A stretch of 64,000 nt of DNA from Tenggerimyces flavus. GTDB taxonomy: Bacteria > Actinomycetota > Actinomycetes > Propionibacteriales > Actinopolymorphaceae. Position numbers and translations under genes: made by a program. The stretch lies in NCBI RefSeq assembly GCF_016907715.1, contig NZ_JAFBCM010000001.1, positions 7,603,420 through 7,667,419 of the forward strand. The letters run 5' to 3'. Positions 21,783 through 30,927 of this stretch are shown here, one piece after another. The first letter of the stretch is position 1. Every line of letters starts with the position of its first letter. The notes under the pieces are model-generated. The model was not told where the DNA came from. It did not search any database and saw only the letters and a list, made by a program, of their open reading frames with translations.

Positions 21783-23843
21783 TCAATCGTCGTCGTTGTT
21801 GTTGCCGTTGCGGGTGTTGCCCGAGAGCGGCATCGACTTGTTGATCTGCATGAGGAACTCGACGTTGCTCTTGGTGTCCTTGAGCCGGTTGAGCAGGAGC
21901 TCGAGTGCCTGCAGGCCGTCCAGTCCGCCCAGGACTCGGCGCAGCCGCCAGACGATCGCCAGCTCTTCCTTGGTCATCAGCAACTCTTCGCGCCGTGTGC
22001 TGGAGGCGTCGACGTCGATGGCCGGGAAGATGCGCTTGTCGGCGAAGTCCCGCTTCAGGCGCACCTCCATGTTGCCGGTGCCCTTGAACTCCTCGAAGAT
22101 GACCTCGTCCATGCGCGAGCCGGTCTCGACCAACGCCGTCGCCAGGATGGTCAGCGAGCCGCCGTTCTCGATGTTGCGCGCGGCACCGAAGAACTTCTTC
22201 GGCGGGTACAGCGCGCTCGAGTCGACACCACCGGACATGATCCGGCCACTGGCCGGGGCTGCCTGGTTGTACGCGCGGCCGAGGCGGGTGATGCCGTCGA
22301 GCAGCACGACCACGTCGTGGCCCAGCTCGACGAGCCGCTTCGCGCGCTCGATCGCGAGCTCGGCGACGGTCGTGTGGTCCTCCGCCGGCCGGTCGAACGT
22401 CGAGGCGATGACCTCGCCCTTGACCGCCCGCTGGAAGTCCGTGACCTCCTCCGGACGCTCGTCGACCAGCACCACCATGAGGTGAACCTCGGGGTTGTTG
22501 GTCGTGATCGAGTTGGCGATCGACTGCATGATCAGCGTCTTGCCGGCCTTGGACGGCGACACGATCATGCCTCGCTGGCCCTTGCCGATCGGCGACACGA
22601 GGTCGATGACACGGCCGGTCAGGTTGGACGCCTCCGTCTCGAGACGGAGCCGCTCCTGCGGGTACAGCGGGGTCAGCTTGCCGAACTCCGGACGCGCCTT
22701 GGACAGGTCCGGGTCGGCACCGTTGACGGTGTCGACACGCACCAGCGGGTTGAACTTCTCCCGCCGTTCGCCATCCTTCGGCTGCCGGATCGCTCCGGTG
22801 ATCGCGTCGCCCTTGCGCAGGCCGTACCGCTTGACGACGGCGAGCGAGACGTACACGTCGTTCGGGCCGGGCAGGAACCCGCTCGTACGAACGAACGCGT
22901 AGTTCTCCAGCACGTCGAGGATGCCCGCGACAGGGATGAGAACGTCGTCCTCATTGACCTGCGGCTCGGCGTCGTACCGCTCGCGGCCCGGGCCAGCCTG
23001 GCCGCCACGGTCGTTGCGGCTGCTGCTGCTCCGGTCGTTGCGGTCGTTGCGATCGCGGAACCGATCCCGAGCCCGACGACGCCGGCGGCGACCGCCGCTC
23101 TCGTCATCGTCGTCCCGGATGTCGCGCTGGCTGTCGCGCTGGCTGTCGCGCTGGCTGTCCCGCTGACTGTCGCGCTGGTTGTCACGCGGGTTGTCGCCGC
23201 GCTGACCTTCGCGCTGAGTGTCGCGCTGGCCCTCGCGCTGGCGGTTGCCACCGTCACGGCCGCCTTCGCGGTTGCCGTCCCGGTCGCGGCCGCCTTCGCG
23301 GTTGTCGCGGTTACTGTCCCGGTCGCGACTGCCCTCGCGGTTGCGGGGCTCGCGGCCCTGGTCGCCGCCGCGGCGCTCTTCGCGCTGCTCGACGACGGGG
23401 GCCTGGTCGGTCACCACAGCCGGGGCCGCGTCAGCCGCTTGCTGCGCTGCCGCGTTGGTGGCCGTGGCCTGTGGCGCGGTGATCTCGATCTGAGTTTGTT
23501 CTCCCGCGAACTGACCGTTGTCCGCGGTGCCGCTTGCCTCGGCGCGCTTACTGGCGCGAGGGGCACGCTTGGCCGTGGTACGAGACTTGGGGGCCTCGGT
23601 CACGGCGGCTGCCTGCGACGGTGCCGCCTGGCCCGACTGCGCGGCCTTGATCGCGTCGATCAACTGGCTCTTGCGCATCCGGCCTGTCCCGGTGATGCCC
23701 AGCCCCTGCGCCATTTGCTGCAGTTCGGGGAGCACCATCCCGGAAAGTCCACTGGTCCGGCGCTTTGGACCGGCAGGCTTGCCATTGTCCGTAGGCGCCG
23801 CAGCGGCTTGAGAGGAGGCGGCGGTTTCGGTGGTTTCGGTCAC
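21783..23843 (-). CDS. rho: Transcription termination factor Rho with long disordered insertion
   Basis: 686 residues from GTG 23843 (GGAAGG 7 nt upstream). Residues ~30-66 are the Rho-N helical domain (SGMVLPELQQMAQGLGI...MRKSQLIDAI). About 70-295 is a low-complexity insertion first rich in Ala/Thr, then in Arg/Asp/Asn/Gln (repeated DSQRD, GGRRRRRRARDRFRDRNDR). From ~296 follow the RNA-binding cold-shock fold and the ATPase (Walker A SPSKAGKT, 429-436). Rho is a hexameric RNA helicase that ends transcription. Actinobacterial Rhos often have such insertions that add RNA affinity; this one is long and internally repeated. Confidence 0.96.
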   Translation of the reverse strand: MTETTETAASSQAAAAPTDNGKPAGPKRRTSGLSGMVLPELQQMAQGLGITGTGRMRKSQLIDAIKAAQSGQAAPSQAAAVTEAPKSRTTAKRAPRASKRAEASGTADNGQFAGEQTQIEITAPQATATNAAAQQAADAAPAVVTDQAPVVEQREERRGGDQGREPRNREGSRDRDSNRDNREGGRDRDGNREGGRDGGNRQREGQRDTQREGQRGDNPRDNQRDSQRDSQRDSQRDSQRDIRDDDDESGGRRRRRRARDRFRDRNDRNDRSSSSRNDRGGQAGPGRERYDAEPQVNEDDVLIPVAGILDVLENYAFVRTSGFLPGPNDVYVSLAVVKRYGLRKGDAITGAIRQPKDGERREKFNPLVRVDTVNGADPDLSKARPEFGKLTPLYPQERLRLETEASNLTGRVIDLVSPIGKGQRGMIVSPSKAGKTLIMQSIANSITTNNPEVHLMVVLVDERPEEVTDFQRAVKGEVIASTFDRPAEDHTTVAELAIERAKRLVELGHDVVVLLDGITRLGRAYNQAAPASGRIMSGGVDSSALYPPKKFFGAARNIENGGSLTILATALVETGSRMDEVIFEEFKGTGNMEVRLKRDFADKRIFPAIDVDASSTRREELLMTKEELAIVWRLRRVLGGLDGLQALELLLNRLKDTKSNVEFLMQINKSMPLSGNTRNGNNNDDD
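23121..23192 (-). repeat. Six 12-bp tandem repeats inside rho
   Basis: Units of GTCGCGCTGGCT: three exact copies (23121-23156) and three degenerate ones to 23192. They encode the DSQR-type repeats of the Rho insertion. The pattern suggests slippage-driven length change. Confidence 0.85.
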
Positions 23844-24188
23844 GTGAGGTCCTTCCCACGCGTGTTGTCGGCCGTGCGACGATGCGCCGACCCTGATCTC
23901 CATACCGGCTCGGGTACTGCCGGGTGGGTTCCTCCTGTCGGAGTGGTCATGCGATACGTACACGGGGTGTCTGCTATCTCGCCTCAATCCGGCCTGACCC
24001 TGTGCCCATGAACACAACGGTCACGGATAGGGACGCCACGGAATCTGGTGACGAGCGACGAAAGACGCTCCCCCGGAGCTATGGCGAGATGGGTGCCAGG
24101 CCACTTCAAGGCCTCGGCCCAAGAAAGAGCGTAACAGAACCTGATCCGCTCGGTCTCTACCCCCCACCAACGTGTCGCCTCACCTTTC
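23844..24188. other. Spacer between rho and thrB (rho leader)
   Basis: 345 bp. An in-frame ATG at 23903 could extend Rho by 20 residues but has no nearby Shine-Dalgarno. A GGAGG at ~23930 has no convincing ORF after it. No hairpin terminator obvious to me. Confidence 0.45.
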
Positions 24189-25118
24189 TTATTCCCCGTT
24201 GCCAGTGCCACGTTGAACGACAGCTCCCTCGCCGTCGACGTCGAGACAACGCGCGACGAAGCCCGCGGGTGCCTCGGCGGCCAGCTTGGCGCTGTCCAAC
24301 TCCTGACAGAACGCCAGCACGGTCGGCCCGGCGCCGGAGATCACCGCGGGTACGCGGCGGTCGCGCAGCTCCCTGACCAGGGCCAACGACTCCGGCATGG
24401 CCGGCGCGCGGTATGGCTGATGCAGCCGGTCCTCGGTCGCGGCGAGGAGCAAGTCCAGGTTGACCGGCTCGTGCGGCCGGCCCGCGAGCGCGGCGACGAG
24501 CAGCCCCGCGCGGCCCGCGTTCGCGGCGGCGTCGGCGTGGGGAACCGTCGCCGGGAGCAGCCCTCTCGCGGCCTGCGTGGAGACCGGAGCGTTCGGCACG
24601 AACACCACGGCGGAGACTTCGCCCGGGTCCAGCCGGTACGCCCGCGAGTGCGCGCCGCCGTCGATCCAGGCGACGGTCAAACCGCCGAGCAGGCAGGCCG
24701 CGACGTTGTCCGGGTGGCCTTCCAGGCTTGCCGCGAGCATGAGGCAGCCGTCGTCGTCGAGCCGGTCCTCGCCGTTCTCGACGAGCGCTCTTGCCGCGAG
24801 CACACCGGCGACGATCGCACCTGCCGACGAGCCGAGGCCGCGGCCGTGCGGGATGGTGTTCGTACAGTGCAGCCGCAGGCCGTCCGGACGTTCGCCGAAC
24901 TGGTCGAACGTCGCGTTCATCGCCTGGACCACGAGGTTGTCGTCGCCGGTGGACACTTCGCCGGCGCCCTCCCCCGTGACCTCCACCTGGATGCCCGAAT
25001 CAGCAACGGAGACTGACGCTTCGTCATAGAGGCCGAGCGCCAGGCCGAACGCGTCGAAGCCCGGACCGAGGTTCGCGCTGGTCGCGGGGACCCGTACTCG
25101 TACGCGTCTGTCCGACAT
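24189..25118 (-). CDS. thrB: Homoserine kinase
   Basis: 309 residues from ATG 25118, 4 nt after the thrC stop. GHMP-kinase motifs: VRVPATSANLGPGFD (motif 1), TIPHGRGLGSSAGAIVAG (ATP loop) and ISGAGPTVLAF (motif 3). It phosphorylates L-homoserine for threonine synthesis. It forms an operon hom-thrC-thrB with spacings of 4 nt. The tail (VVQRGTGNGE) is slightly longer than usual. Confidence 0.96.
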   Translation of the reverse strand: MSDRRVRVRVPATSANLGPGFDAFGLALGLYDEASVSVADSGIQVEVTGEGAGEVSTGDDNLVVQAMNATFDQFGERPDGLRLHCTNTIPHGRGLGSSAGAIVAGVLAARALVENGEDRLDDDGCLMLAASLEGHPDNVAACLLGGLTVAWIDGGAHSRAYRLDPGEVSAVVFVPNAPVSTQAARGLLPATVPHADAAANAGRAGLLVAALAGRPHEPVNLDLLLAATEDRLHQPYRAPAMPESLALVRELRDRRVPAVISGAGPTVLAFCQELDSAKLAAEAPAGFVARCLDVDGEGAVVQRGTGNGE

Positions 25119-25122
25119 CAGC

Positions 25123-26193
25123 TCAGCCGAGATCGAGGAGCCGCGCGGCCGCCTCGGCGTCGGGGGGCACGACGAGCTGCGGCACGTCGCCGGCGAAGTC
25201 GAGCGCGGTCTCGACATCCTTCAGCCCATGGCCGGTGACGGTGATCGCGATCCGTTGGCCCGGGTCCAGAACGCCGGCGGCATGCGACCTGAGCAGGCCG
25301 GCGACGCCGACGGCCGAGGCGGGCTCGACGAAGATGCCGTCGTGGGAGGCAAGGTGAGCTTGCGCCCGCAGGATTTCGCTGTCTGGAACGGCTTCGATGC
25401 GTCCGTTCGACTCCTCCAGTGCCGCGTCGGCGTCCTCCCAGCGAGCCGGATTGCCCACCCGGATGGCTGTGGCAACGGTCTCAGGTTGGGCGACGGGCGC
25501 GTGGTGGACGATCGGCGCGGCGCCCTCGGCCTGGTATCCCCACATCCGCGGCACCCTGGTCGCGGGCCCGTTCTCCTTGTACGCCTGGTAACCCGCCCAG
25601 TACGCGGTGATGTTGCCCGCGTTGCCGACCGGAAGGACGTGGAGGTCGGGTGCGTCGCCGAGCACGTCGACGATCTCGTACGCGGCCGTCATCTGGCCGG
25701 CGAGCCGGTAGCCGTCCTTGTTGGCGGAGTTGACGAGCACGACCGGGTAGCGGTCGGTGAGGCCGCGGGCGACGGCGAGGCAGGCGTCGAAGTTGCCCTG
25801 CACCTGGACGAGCTTGGCGCCGGTGACGATCGCCTGGACGAGCTTGCCGCGGGCGATGCGGCCCTCGGGGACGAGGACGACGGGCAGCATTCCGGCCCGT
25901 ACGGCATAGACCGCGGCCGACGCGCTGGTGTTGCCGGTGGAGGCGCAGACGACGACCTTCACGCCCTGCTCGGCGGCCTTGGACACCGCGACGGTCATGC
26001 CGCGGTCCTTGAACGAGCCGGTCGGGTTGTCGCCCTCGACCTTGATCCAGACCTCGCAGCCGGTCTCCTCCGAGAGCCAGGCGGAGGGAACGAGCGGCGT
26101 ACCGCCCTCGCCGAGCGTGACGACCGGCGTCGCGTCCGTGACAGGCAGTCGGTCCCGGTACTCCTGGATCACCCCACGCCACGGCGCTGCCAT
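25123..26193 (-). CDS. thrC: Threonine synthase
   Basis: 356 residues, PLP fold type II. The cofactor lysine is Lys62 in NPTGSFKDRG; the phosphate-binding loop is PVGNAGNITAYW. It converts O-phosphohomoserine to threonine. It starts 4 nt after hom and ends 4 nt before thrB, so the three are one transcriptional unit. Confidence 0.97.
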   Translation of the reverse strand: MAAPWRGVIQEYRDRLPVTDATPVVTLGEGGTPLVPSAWLSEETGCEVWIKVEGDNPTGSFKDRGMTVAVSKAAEQGVKVVVCASTGNTSASAAVYAVRAGMLPVVLVPEGRIARGKLVQAIVTGAKLVQVQGNFDACLAVARGLTDRYPVVLVNSANKDGYRLAGQMTAAYEIVDVLGDAPDLHVLPVGNAGNITAYWAGYQAYKENGPATRVPRMWGYQAEGAAPIVHHAPVAQPETVATAIRVGNPARWEDADAALEESNGRIEAVPDSEILRAQAHLASHDGIFVEPASAVGVAGLLRSHAAGVLDPGQRIAITVTGHGLKDVETALDFAGDVPQLVVPPDAEAAARLLDLG

Positions 26194-26197
26194 GTCG

Positions 26198-27484
26198 CTA
26201 CTCCCCTTCGACTCGCATCAGACTCGAGACATCCCGAACGATGTCGAGCTCCCTCAAATCATCTACGGTCGCCGAGAGCGCCGCGTCGGCGGCCTCGTGG
26301 GTGACGATGACGAGCTGCGCGTCCTCGCCCCGGCCCTCCTGGCGGACGGTCTGGATCGAGACGTCGTGCTGGGCGAAGACGTCCGCGACGGCGGCGAGCA
26401 CGCCCGCCTTGTCGTCGACGTCGAGCGAGACGTGGTAGCGCGTCCGGGTGTCGCCCATCGGGTGCACCTCGAGCTGGGCGTACGTGGACTCGCCTATGCC
26501 GCGGATGCCCTGGACCCGGTTGCGGGCGACCGTGACGAGGTCGCCGAGGACCGCGCTCGCGGTCGGCGCGCCGCCGGCGCCCTGGCCGTAGAACATCAGC
26601 TGGCCGGCCGCGGCGCTCTCCACGAACACCGCGTTGTACGCCTCGCGCACGCTCGCGAGCGGGTGGCTGCGCGGGATCATCGCCGGGTGGACGCGTACGC
26701 CGACGCGGTTGTCCTCGCTCAGCTCGGCGATCGCGAGCAGCTTGACCACGCAGCCCATCGCCTTGGCGCTGGCGACGTCGGTGGCGGTCACGTCGGTGAT
26801 GCCCTCGCGGTGGACGTCGGAGGCGAGGACTCTGGTGTGGAACGCGAGGCTGGCGAGGATCGCCGCCTTGGCGGCGGCGTCGAACCCCTCGACGTCCGCG
26901 GTCGGGTCGGGCTCGGCGTACCCGAGCGCGGTGGCCTCGTCGAGCGCCTCGGTATAGCTGGCGCCGTAGCTGTCCATCTTGTCGAGGATGTAGTTGGTGG
27001 TGCCGTTCACGATGCCGAGGACCTTGTGGACCTTGTCACCGGCGAGGGACTCCCGCAGCGGCCTGACCAGCGGGATCGCGCCGCCGACGGCGGCCTCGAA
27101 GTAGAGGTCGACGCCGTGCTTCTCGGCGGCCGCGAACAGCGTGCCGCCGTCCTCGGCGAGCAGGGCCTTGTTGGCGGTGACGACGGAGGCGCCGTTCTCG
27201 AACGCTGCCAGGATGAGGCTCCGGGCGGGCTCGATGCCGCCGATGACCTCGATGACGAGGTCGATGCCTTCCTTGGTGACGAGGCCCTTGCCGTCAGCGG
27301 TGAACAGGCTCTTGTCGACGGGGACGTCGCGTACCTTCTCCGGGCGCCGCACCGCGATGCCGGCGAGCTCCAGCGGCGCGCCGATCCGGGCGGCCAGGTC
27401 GTCGGCGTGCTCGATGAGCAGCCGGACCACGTCGGTCCCGACCGCGCCGCATCCGAGTAGCGCCACATTGAGTGGTTTGCTCAC
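26198..27484 (-). CDS. hom: Homoserine dehydrogenase
   Basis: 428 residues from GTG 27484 (AGGGGG upstream). NAD(P) fold LLGCGAVGTDVV, catalytic domain with GGIEPARSLILAAFENG, VVTANKALLAEDGG and GIVNGTTNYILDKM, and a C-terminal ACT domain (RYHVSLDVDDKAGVLAAVADVFAQ) for threonine feedback. It reduces aspartate semialdehyde to homoserine. A much longer open frame upstream overlaps lysA and is a shadow. Confidence 0.97.
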   Translation of the reverse strand: MSKPLNVALLGCGAVGTDVVRLLIEHADDLAARIGAPLELAGIAVRRPEKVRDVPVDKSLFTADGKGLVTKEGIDLVIEVIGGIEPARSLILAAFENGASVVTANKALLAEDGGTLFAAAEKHGVDLYFEAAVGGAIPLVRPLRESLAGDKVHKVLGIVNGTTNYILDKMDSYGASYTEALDEATALGYAEPDPTADVEGFDAAAKAAILASLAFHTRVLASDVHREGITDVTATDVASAKAMGCVVKLLAIAELSEDNRVGVRVHPAMIPRSHPLASVREAYNAVFVESAAAGQLMFYGQGAGGAPTASAVLGDLVTVARNRVQGIRGIGESTYAQLEVHPMGDTRTRYHVSLDVDDKAGVLAAVADVFAQHDVSIQTVRQEGRGEDAQLVIVTHEAADAALSATVDDLRELDIVRDVSSLMRVEGE

Positions 27485-27570
27485 GGTTGCCCCCTGCCTC
27501 GTTAGATCTTGGCAAGTCTCTTGGACGGCGCTGTTTCTCGCTCGCGTCGTCCAAAATTCGAGACAAAGTC

Positions 27571-28971
27571 TCACCATACGTCGAGGCGCAGGAGATCTTC
27601 TTCCGTTTCTCTTCTGACGATCACTCGTGCTTGGTTGTTGTCGACGGCGACGATCGCGGGCTTGGGGACGTGGTTGTAGGTGCTCGCGAGGCTGCGGCAG
27701 TAGGCGCCGGTGGCGGGCACGGCGAGCAGGTCGCCGGGGGTGACGTCGGCGGGGAGGAACTCGTCCTTGACGAGGATGTCGCCGGACTCGCAGTGCTTGC
27801 CGACGACGCGGCTGAGCGTGGGCTGCGCGTCGGACTTCCTGCTGGCGAGCGTGCAGGAGAACTCGGCGTCGTACAGCGCGGTCCGTACGTTGTCGCTCAT
27901 GCCGCCGTCGACGGCCACGTAGTTCCGGCTGGCGCCGGCATCGAGCTCGACGGGCTTGACGGTGCCGACCTCGTACAGCGTGAAGACCGCAGGGCCGGCG
28001 ATGGCGCGGCCAGGCTCGATCGACATGCGGGGCTTCTCGACGCCGTACGCCTTGCACTCGTGCTCGACGATGTCGTTCATGCCTTGGGCGAGCTTGCTCG
28101 GCGGTTGGGGGTCGTCCTGCGTGGTGTAGGCGATGCCGAAGCCACCGCCGAGGCAGAGCTCGGGCAGCGTGATGCCGTGGGTGTCGCGGATCTCGGTGAA
28201 GAGGCCGACGACCCGCTTGGCGGCCACCTCGAAACCGGAGGTGTCGTAGATCTGGGAACCGATGTGGGAGTGCAGGCCCCTGAGCTCGAGGCTGGGCTCC
28301 TTGAGGACCCGTTCGACCGCGTCGTGCGCATGGCCGCCGGCGAGCGAGAAGCCGAACTTCTGGTCCTCGTGCGCGGTGGCGATGTACTCGTGCGTGTGCG
28401 CTTCGACGCCTACCGTGACCCGTACCAGGACGCGTGCGGTGGTGTTGCGATCCGTTGCCAGCTTGGCGATTCTCGCGATCTCGTCGAACGAGTCGACCAC
28501 GATCCTGCCGATCCCTGCGTCGATCGCCCTTGCCAGCTCGTTCTCGGACTTGTTGTTGCCGTGGAACGTGATGCGCTCGGGCGGGAATTCGGCCTTGAGC
28601 GCGACGGCCAGCTCGCCGCCGGAGCAGACGTCGAGCCCGAGCCCCTCCTGCTCGATCCACTTGGCCACCTCGACACAGAGGAAAGCCTTGCCCGCGTAGT
28701 AGACATCCCACCCCGCGAACCCTTCGATGAACTCCCGGCACCTCGACCGCAGGTCCTGCTCGTCGACGACGTAGAGAGGGGTGCCGAACTCCTCCGCCAG
28801 CTGCTTGACCCGCAGCCCAGCAACCGTCAACTCCCCGTTGCCATCCTTGGCAACGTTCCGCGGCCACAGCGCGGGCACGATCGCATTGACATCCTCCGGA
28901 GCCCTCAACCAAGCCGGCCCCCGATGCCCCTGGTCGGCATGCATCGTCCCGGCCTCATGCGCTCTACTCAC
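27571..28971 (-). CDS. lysA: Diaminopimelate decarboxylase
   Basis: 466 residues from GTG 28971; ATG 28944 (MHADQGHRG) has GAGG 8 nt upstream and may be the real start. PLP lysine Lys95 (VYYAGKAF), HSHIGSQI, the glycine loop LGGGFGIAY, and the second-subunit HCESGDIL. It makes L-lysine from meso-DAP, the last lysine step, and so controls DAP left for peptidoglycan. In streptomycetes the neighbour upstream is the nrtL/response-regulator pair; here 8.3 kb of other genes intervene. Confidence 0.96.
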   Translation of the reverse strand: MSRAHEAGTMHADQGHRGPAWLRAPEDVNAIVPALWPRNVAKDGNGELTVAGLRVKQLAEEFGTPLYVVDEQDLRSRCREFIEGFAGWDVYYAGKAFLCVEVAKWIEQEGLGLDVCSGGELAVALKAEFPPERITFHGNNKSENELARAIDAGIGRIVVDSFDEIARIAKLATDRNTTARVLVRVTVGVEAHTHEYIATAHEDQKFGFSLAGGHAHDAVERVLKEPSLELRGLHSHIGSQIYDTSGFEVAAKRVVGLFTEIRDTHGITLPELCLGGGFGIAYTTQDDPQPPSKLAQGMNDIVEHECKAYGVEKPRMSIEPGRAIAGPAVFTLYEVGTVKPVELDAGASRNYVAVDGGMSDNVRTALYDAEFSCTLASRKSDAQPTLSRVVGKHCESGDILVKDEFLPADVTPGDLLAVPATGAYCRSLASTYNHVPKPAIVAVDNNQARVIVRRETEEDLLRLDVW

Positions 28972-29014
28972 CCCTCAATAATGCCGGGCAGCGCGATCAA
29001 GAAGCCAAGCGGCC

Positions 29015-29592
29015 CTAACGGACCTCGAGCACCCTGAAGTCCTTCGGGCCTGCCTCCGCGATCAACGTCGCCAACTCCCGCCGCAACAGCAGATAGCGGA
29101 ACGCCTTCCAGCCATCGCCAAACCACTCCGGACTCGCGGCAACGTCGACATCGCCCAGCTCCGGTCGCACCTCAAGGGCGGGGAGCTGCTCGTAGCTCAA
29201 GGGCTCCAGCGCCACGTTCCGCAATCGGTGCACGTTGCTCCCGGCACCCCATGCCTGGCGACCGTCCGCTCCCGCAACTCCTCCGGATCGAACCATTGGC
29301 CACCCACGCTCGGAAACACGATCTGCATAGCGCGCCCAGGTGGGGTCCCGTGCCAGTCGATCTCTCGCAACTCAACCTTGAACTGACTAGCCACCCGCTC
29401 GGCAACGGAGACCTCCATGCAGATCGTGTCGCTTTGCCAGTTCGGCTGCCACGATCCCTCGCAGCGCGATAGCCCTTTCCGCTGCAACACCAGGTTGCCG
29501 CATTGAGCATGCAATGGAGTTCCGCAGGACCGACACCAACCCTCCTCACCGAACATCGGTGTCAAACCAACGAGTCCTCCGGCCACGGCCAC
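29015..29592 (-). pseudogene. Double-CXXCG motif protein, frameshifted
   Basis: Two frames join into one protein. Frame 1 (29592-29197) has GWCRSCGTPLHAQCG, VASQFKVELREIDWHGTPPGRAMQIVF, WFDPEELRERTV and TCTDCGTWRWSP, then a stop. Frame 2 (to 29015) continues LSYEQLPALEVRPELGDVDVAASPEWFG..FRVLEVR. Adding one C in the AGCCCTTG run at ~29205-29210 restores a single frame, so this is a one-base deletion or a sequencing error. The two CxxCG motifs and the overall pattern match the double-CXXCG family (myxobacterial SitI-like proteins are members). ATG 29556 (MFGEEGWCRSCG) is the likelier start. Confidence 0.65.
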
Positions 29593-29690
29593 CCACGATG
29601 CCGCTTAACCGACAGCCAAACGAAGTCCTTCATGACGGACCAGTCAAGCAGACACGACGCAGCGCTCAGCTGGCCTCGCAGACGGTCCGT

Positions 29691-30079
29691 CTACTGCTCG
29701 ACCCACCGTTGATCCGGATCCAACGTTCCCCCACTCACAAAGCATTGGAAAGAATCCAGTGCCTGCTGAAGGGTCACTACGAATCGCCCTTCATATTGGG
29801 CAGGTTGACCTCCTGCCACAAGAGTCACTTTCCCGCTCGAGCCGTCCTGCAGATTGACCCTCTGAAAGAACGTCTGATTGTCAAAGGTTACGTACACGAC
29901 CAACTTGTCCGGAGCCGAACCCCCGCACGCGATGTGAGCGCACCACGAAACGCCATCACCAGAGTCCGATGGACGCCGTCCAGCAGCTTCACTCTCTCAG
30001 TGGCGACGTCCCCACTCTCCACGTCGATCTCATGGTGGTTGGATTCCTCATCCCAGGTGAGCTGGTAGGACTCGATCAA
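29691..30079 (-). pseudogene. Unrecognised small protein gene, frameshifted
   Basis: TTG 30079 begins IESYQLTWDEESNHHEIDVESGDVATERVKLLDGVHRTLVMAF; the frame breaks, and a second frame resumes with SAPDKLVVYVTFDNQTFFQRVNLQDG and ends DQRWVEQ at 29691. The break is near 29920-29960. Joined length would be ~125 residues, a compact alpha/beta protein. I do not recognise the family. The position, between a fragment (30115) and a full-length copy (29015) of the same double-CXXCG gene, suggests it is part of a repeated two-gene cassette. Confidence 0.45.
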
Positions 30080-30114
30080 GGTCGATCACCAACCTGCTTC
30101 TGGGCCCACGACAG

Positions 30115-30249
30115 TTAGCTCCGCCACGTTCTGCACTCCGTTGCATGTCTTTCCCGGGACCGATACCTGGCCAGAAACACGCGCTGCATCGCCTGACACG
30201 GCGGTGTGGGGTGCCAGCCAACCTCACGCAACTCGACCCGGAACTCGTC
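30115..30249 (-). pseudogene. Fragment of a second double-CXXCG gene
   Basis: DEFRVELREVGWHPTPPCQAMQRVF aligns with SQFKVELREIDWHGTPPGRAMQIVF of the gene at 29015, and ECRTWRS with DCGTWRWS. DNA also matches (GCAACG..TGC.GAACGTGGCG). The flanking N- and C-terminal parts are gone, so it is a decayed duplicate. It lacks a start codon of its own. Confidence 0.6.
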
Positions 30250-30675
30250 ACTCCGACACGAGCGGGCGCAGCGCATATCTCGCAGGCAAGTCACCCAAGA
30301 GGTAGTAGGTGGCGAACAGGTCGGCCGACTCCTCCCAGGAGAAGACCTCATGTTGACCAACTTCCACCGACGATCGGCCGTCATCCCAGGCGATGACTTC
30401 CGTCAACTTCCCTCCGCCCGCCGTTGTCGGCCTCCCGATGACGAGGTGGCCGCGTTCAGGGGACCCAGTTCGAGAGTCATCCGCTCCGCAGTTCCAGCAC
30501 TCTGAATGTACTCAACGACGTCGCTGGGATCGACATCATCTAGCGCCTTCCCTGGCGGCAATGGCCACAGGCACACCGCGAAGATGTCGACGCCATTCAT
30601 GCGGGACAACATGCCACGGAGCTCTTCTTCCACGGACCCCGCGTACCTGAACTCACCAGTGAAATCGCCGTTCAT
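30248..30675 (-). pseudogene. Unrecognised small protein gene, frameshifted
   Basis: ATG 30675 reads NGDFTGEFRYAGSVEEELRGMLSRMNGVDIFAVCLWPLPPGKALDDVDPSDVVEYIQ..MTLELGPLNA. It then shifts frame near 30440 and continues HLVIGRPTTAGGGKLTEVIAWDDG..EVFSWEESADLFATYYLLGDLPARYALRPL, ending at 30248. One added base in the GCGGCC stretch would restore ~140 residues. No family recognised; a small acidic alpha/beta protein, immunity-protein-like in size and setting (inference). Confidence 0.5.
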
Positions 30676-30725
30676 CGTTACGGCATGAGTCGGCCGCGCC
30701 TACTAGCCCCCGCCGGCCCAGCACC

Positions 30726-30767
30726 TGTTGGACAGATCTCGGCCTCTATCCCGAGATCTGTCCAACA
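30726..30767. repeat. Dispersed hairpin H1, copy 2
   Basis: Perfect 17-bp arms 30726-30742 and 30751-30767 (TGTTGGACAGATCTCGG and inverse), loop CCTCTATC. Compared with 4610-4653 one inner pair is G-C in one copy and C-G in the other, so pairing is kept. The rest of 30676-30927 holds no gene I can support. Confidence 0.85.
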
Positions 30768-30927
30768 ACTCCGCGCGTGCAAGTGGCCGGCGCTGAGGTC
30801 GGGCCTCGCCTGGCGATCATTCTGGATGCTTCGCCAGATACGTCGACATGATCTTGATCTCCTCGCCAGTCCTCGTGAACTCTAGGCGTTAGGTGTCCCG
30901 AAGGCATCGCCGATCTGTGCGTCTGAC

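Noticed and set aside
23121-23192. Regular short repeats as a possible CRISPR
   Set aside because: 12-bp units are contiguous, in frame with rho and without spacers.
26198-28912. 904-residue frame across hom and lysA
   Set aside because: Only the hom part is protein-like; the upstream half is out of frame with lysA.
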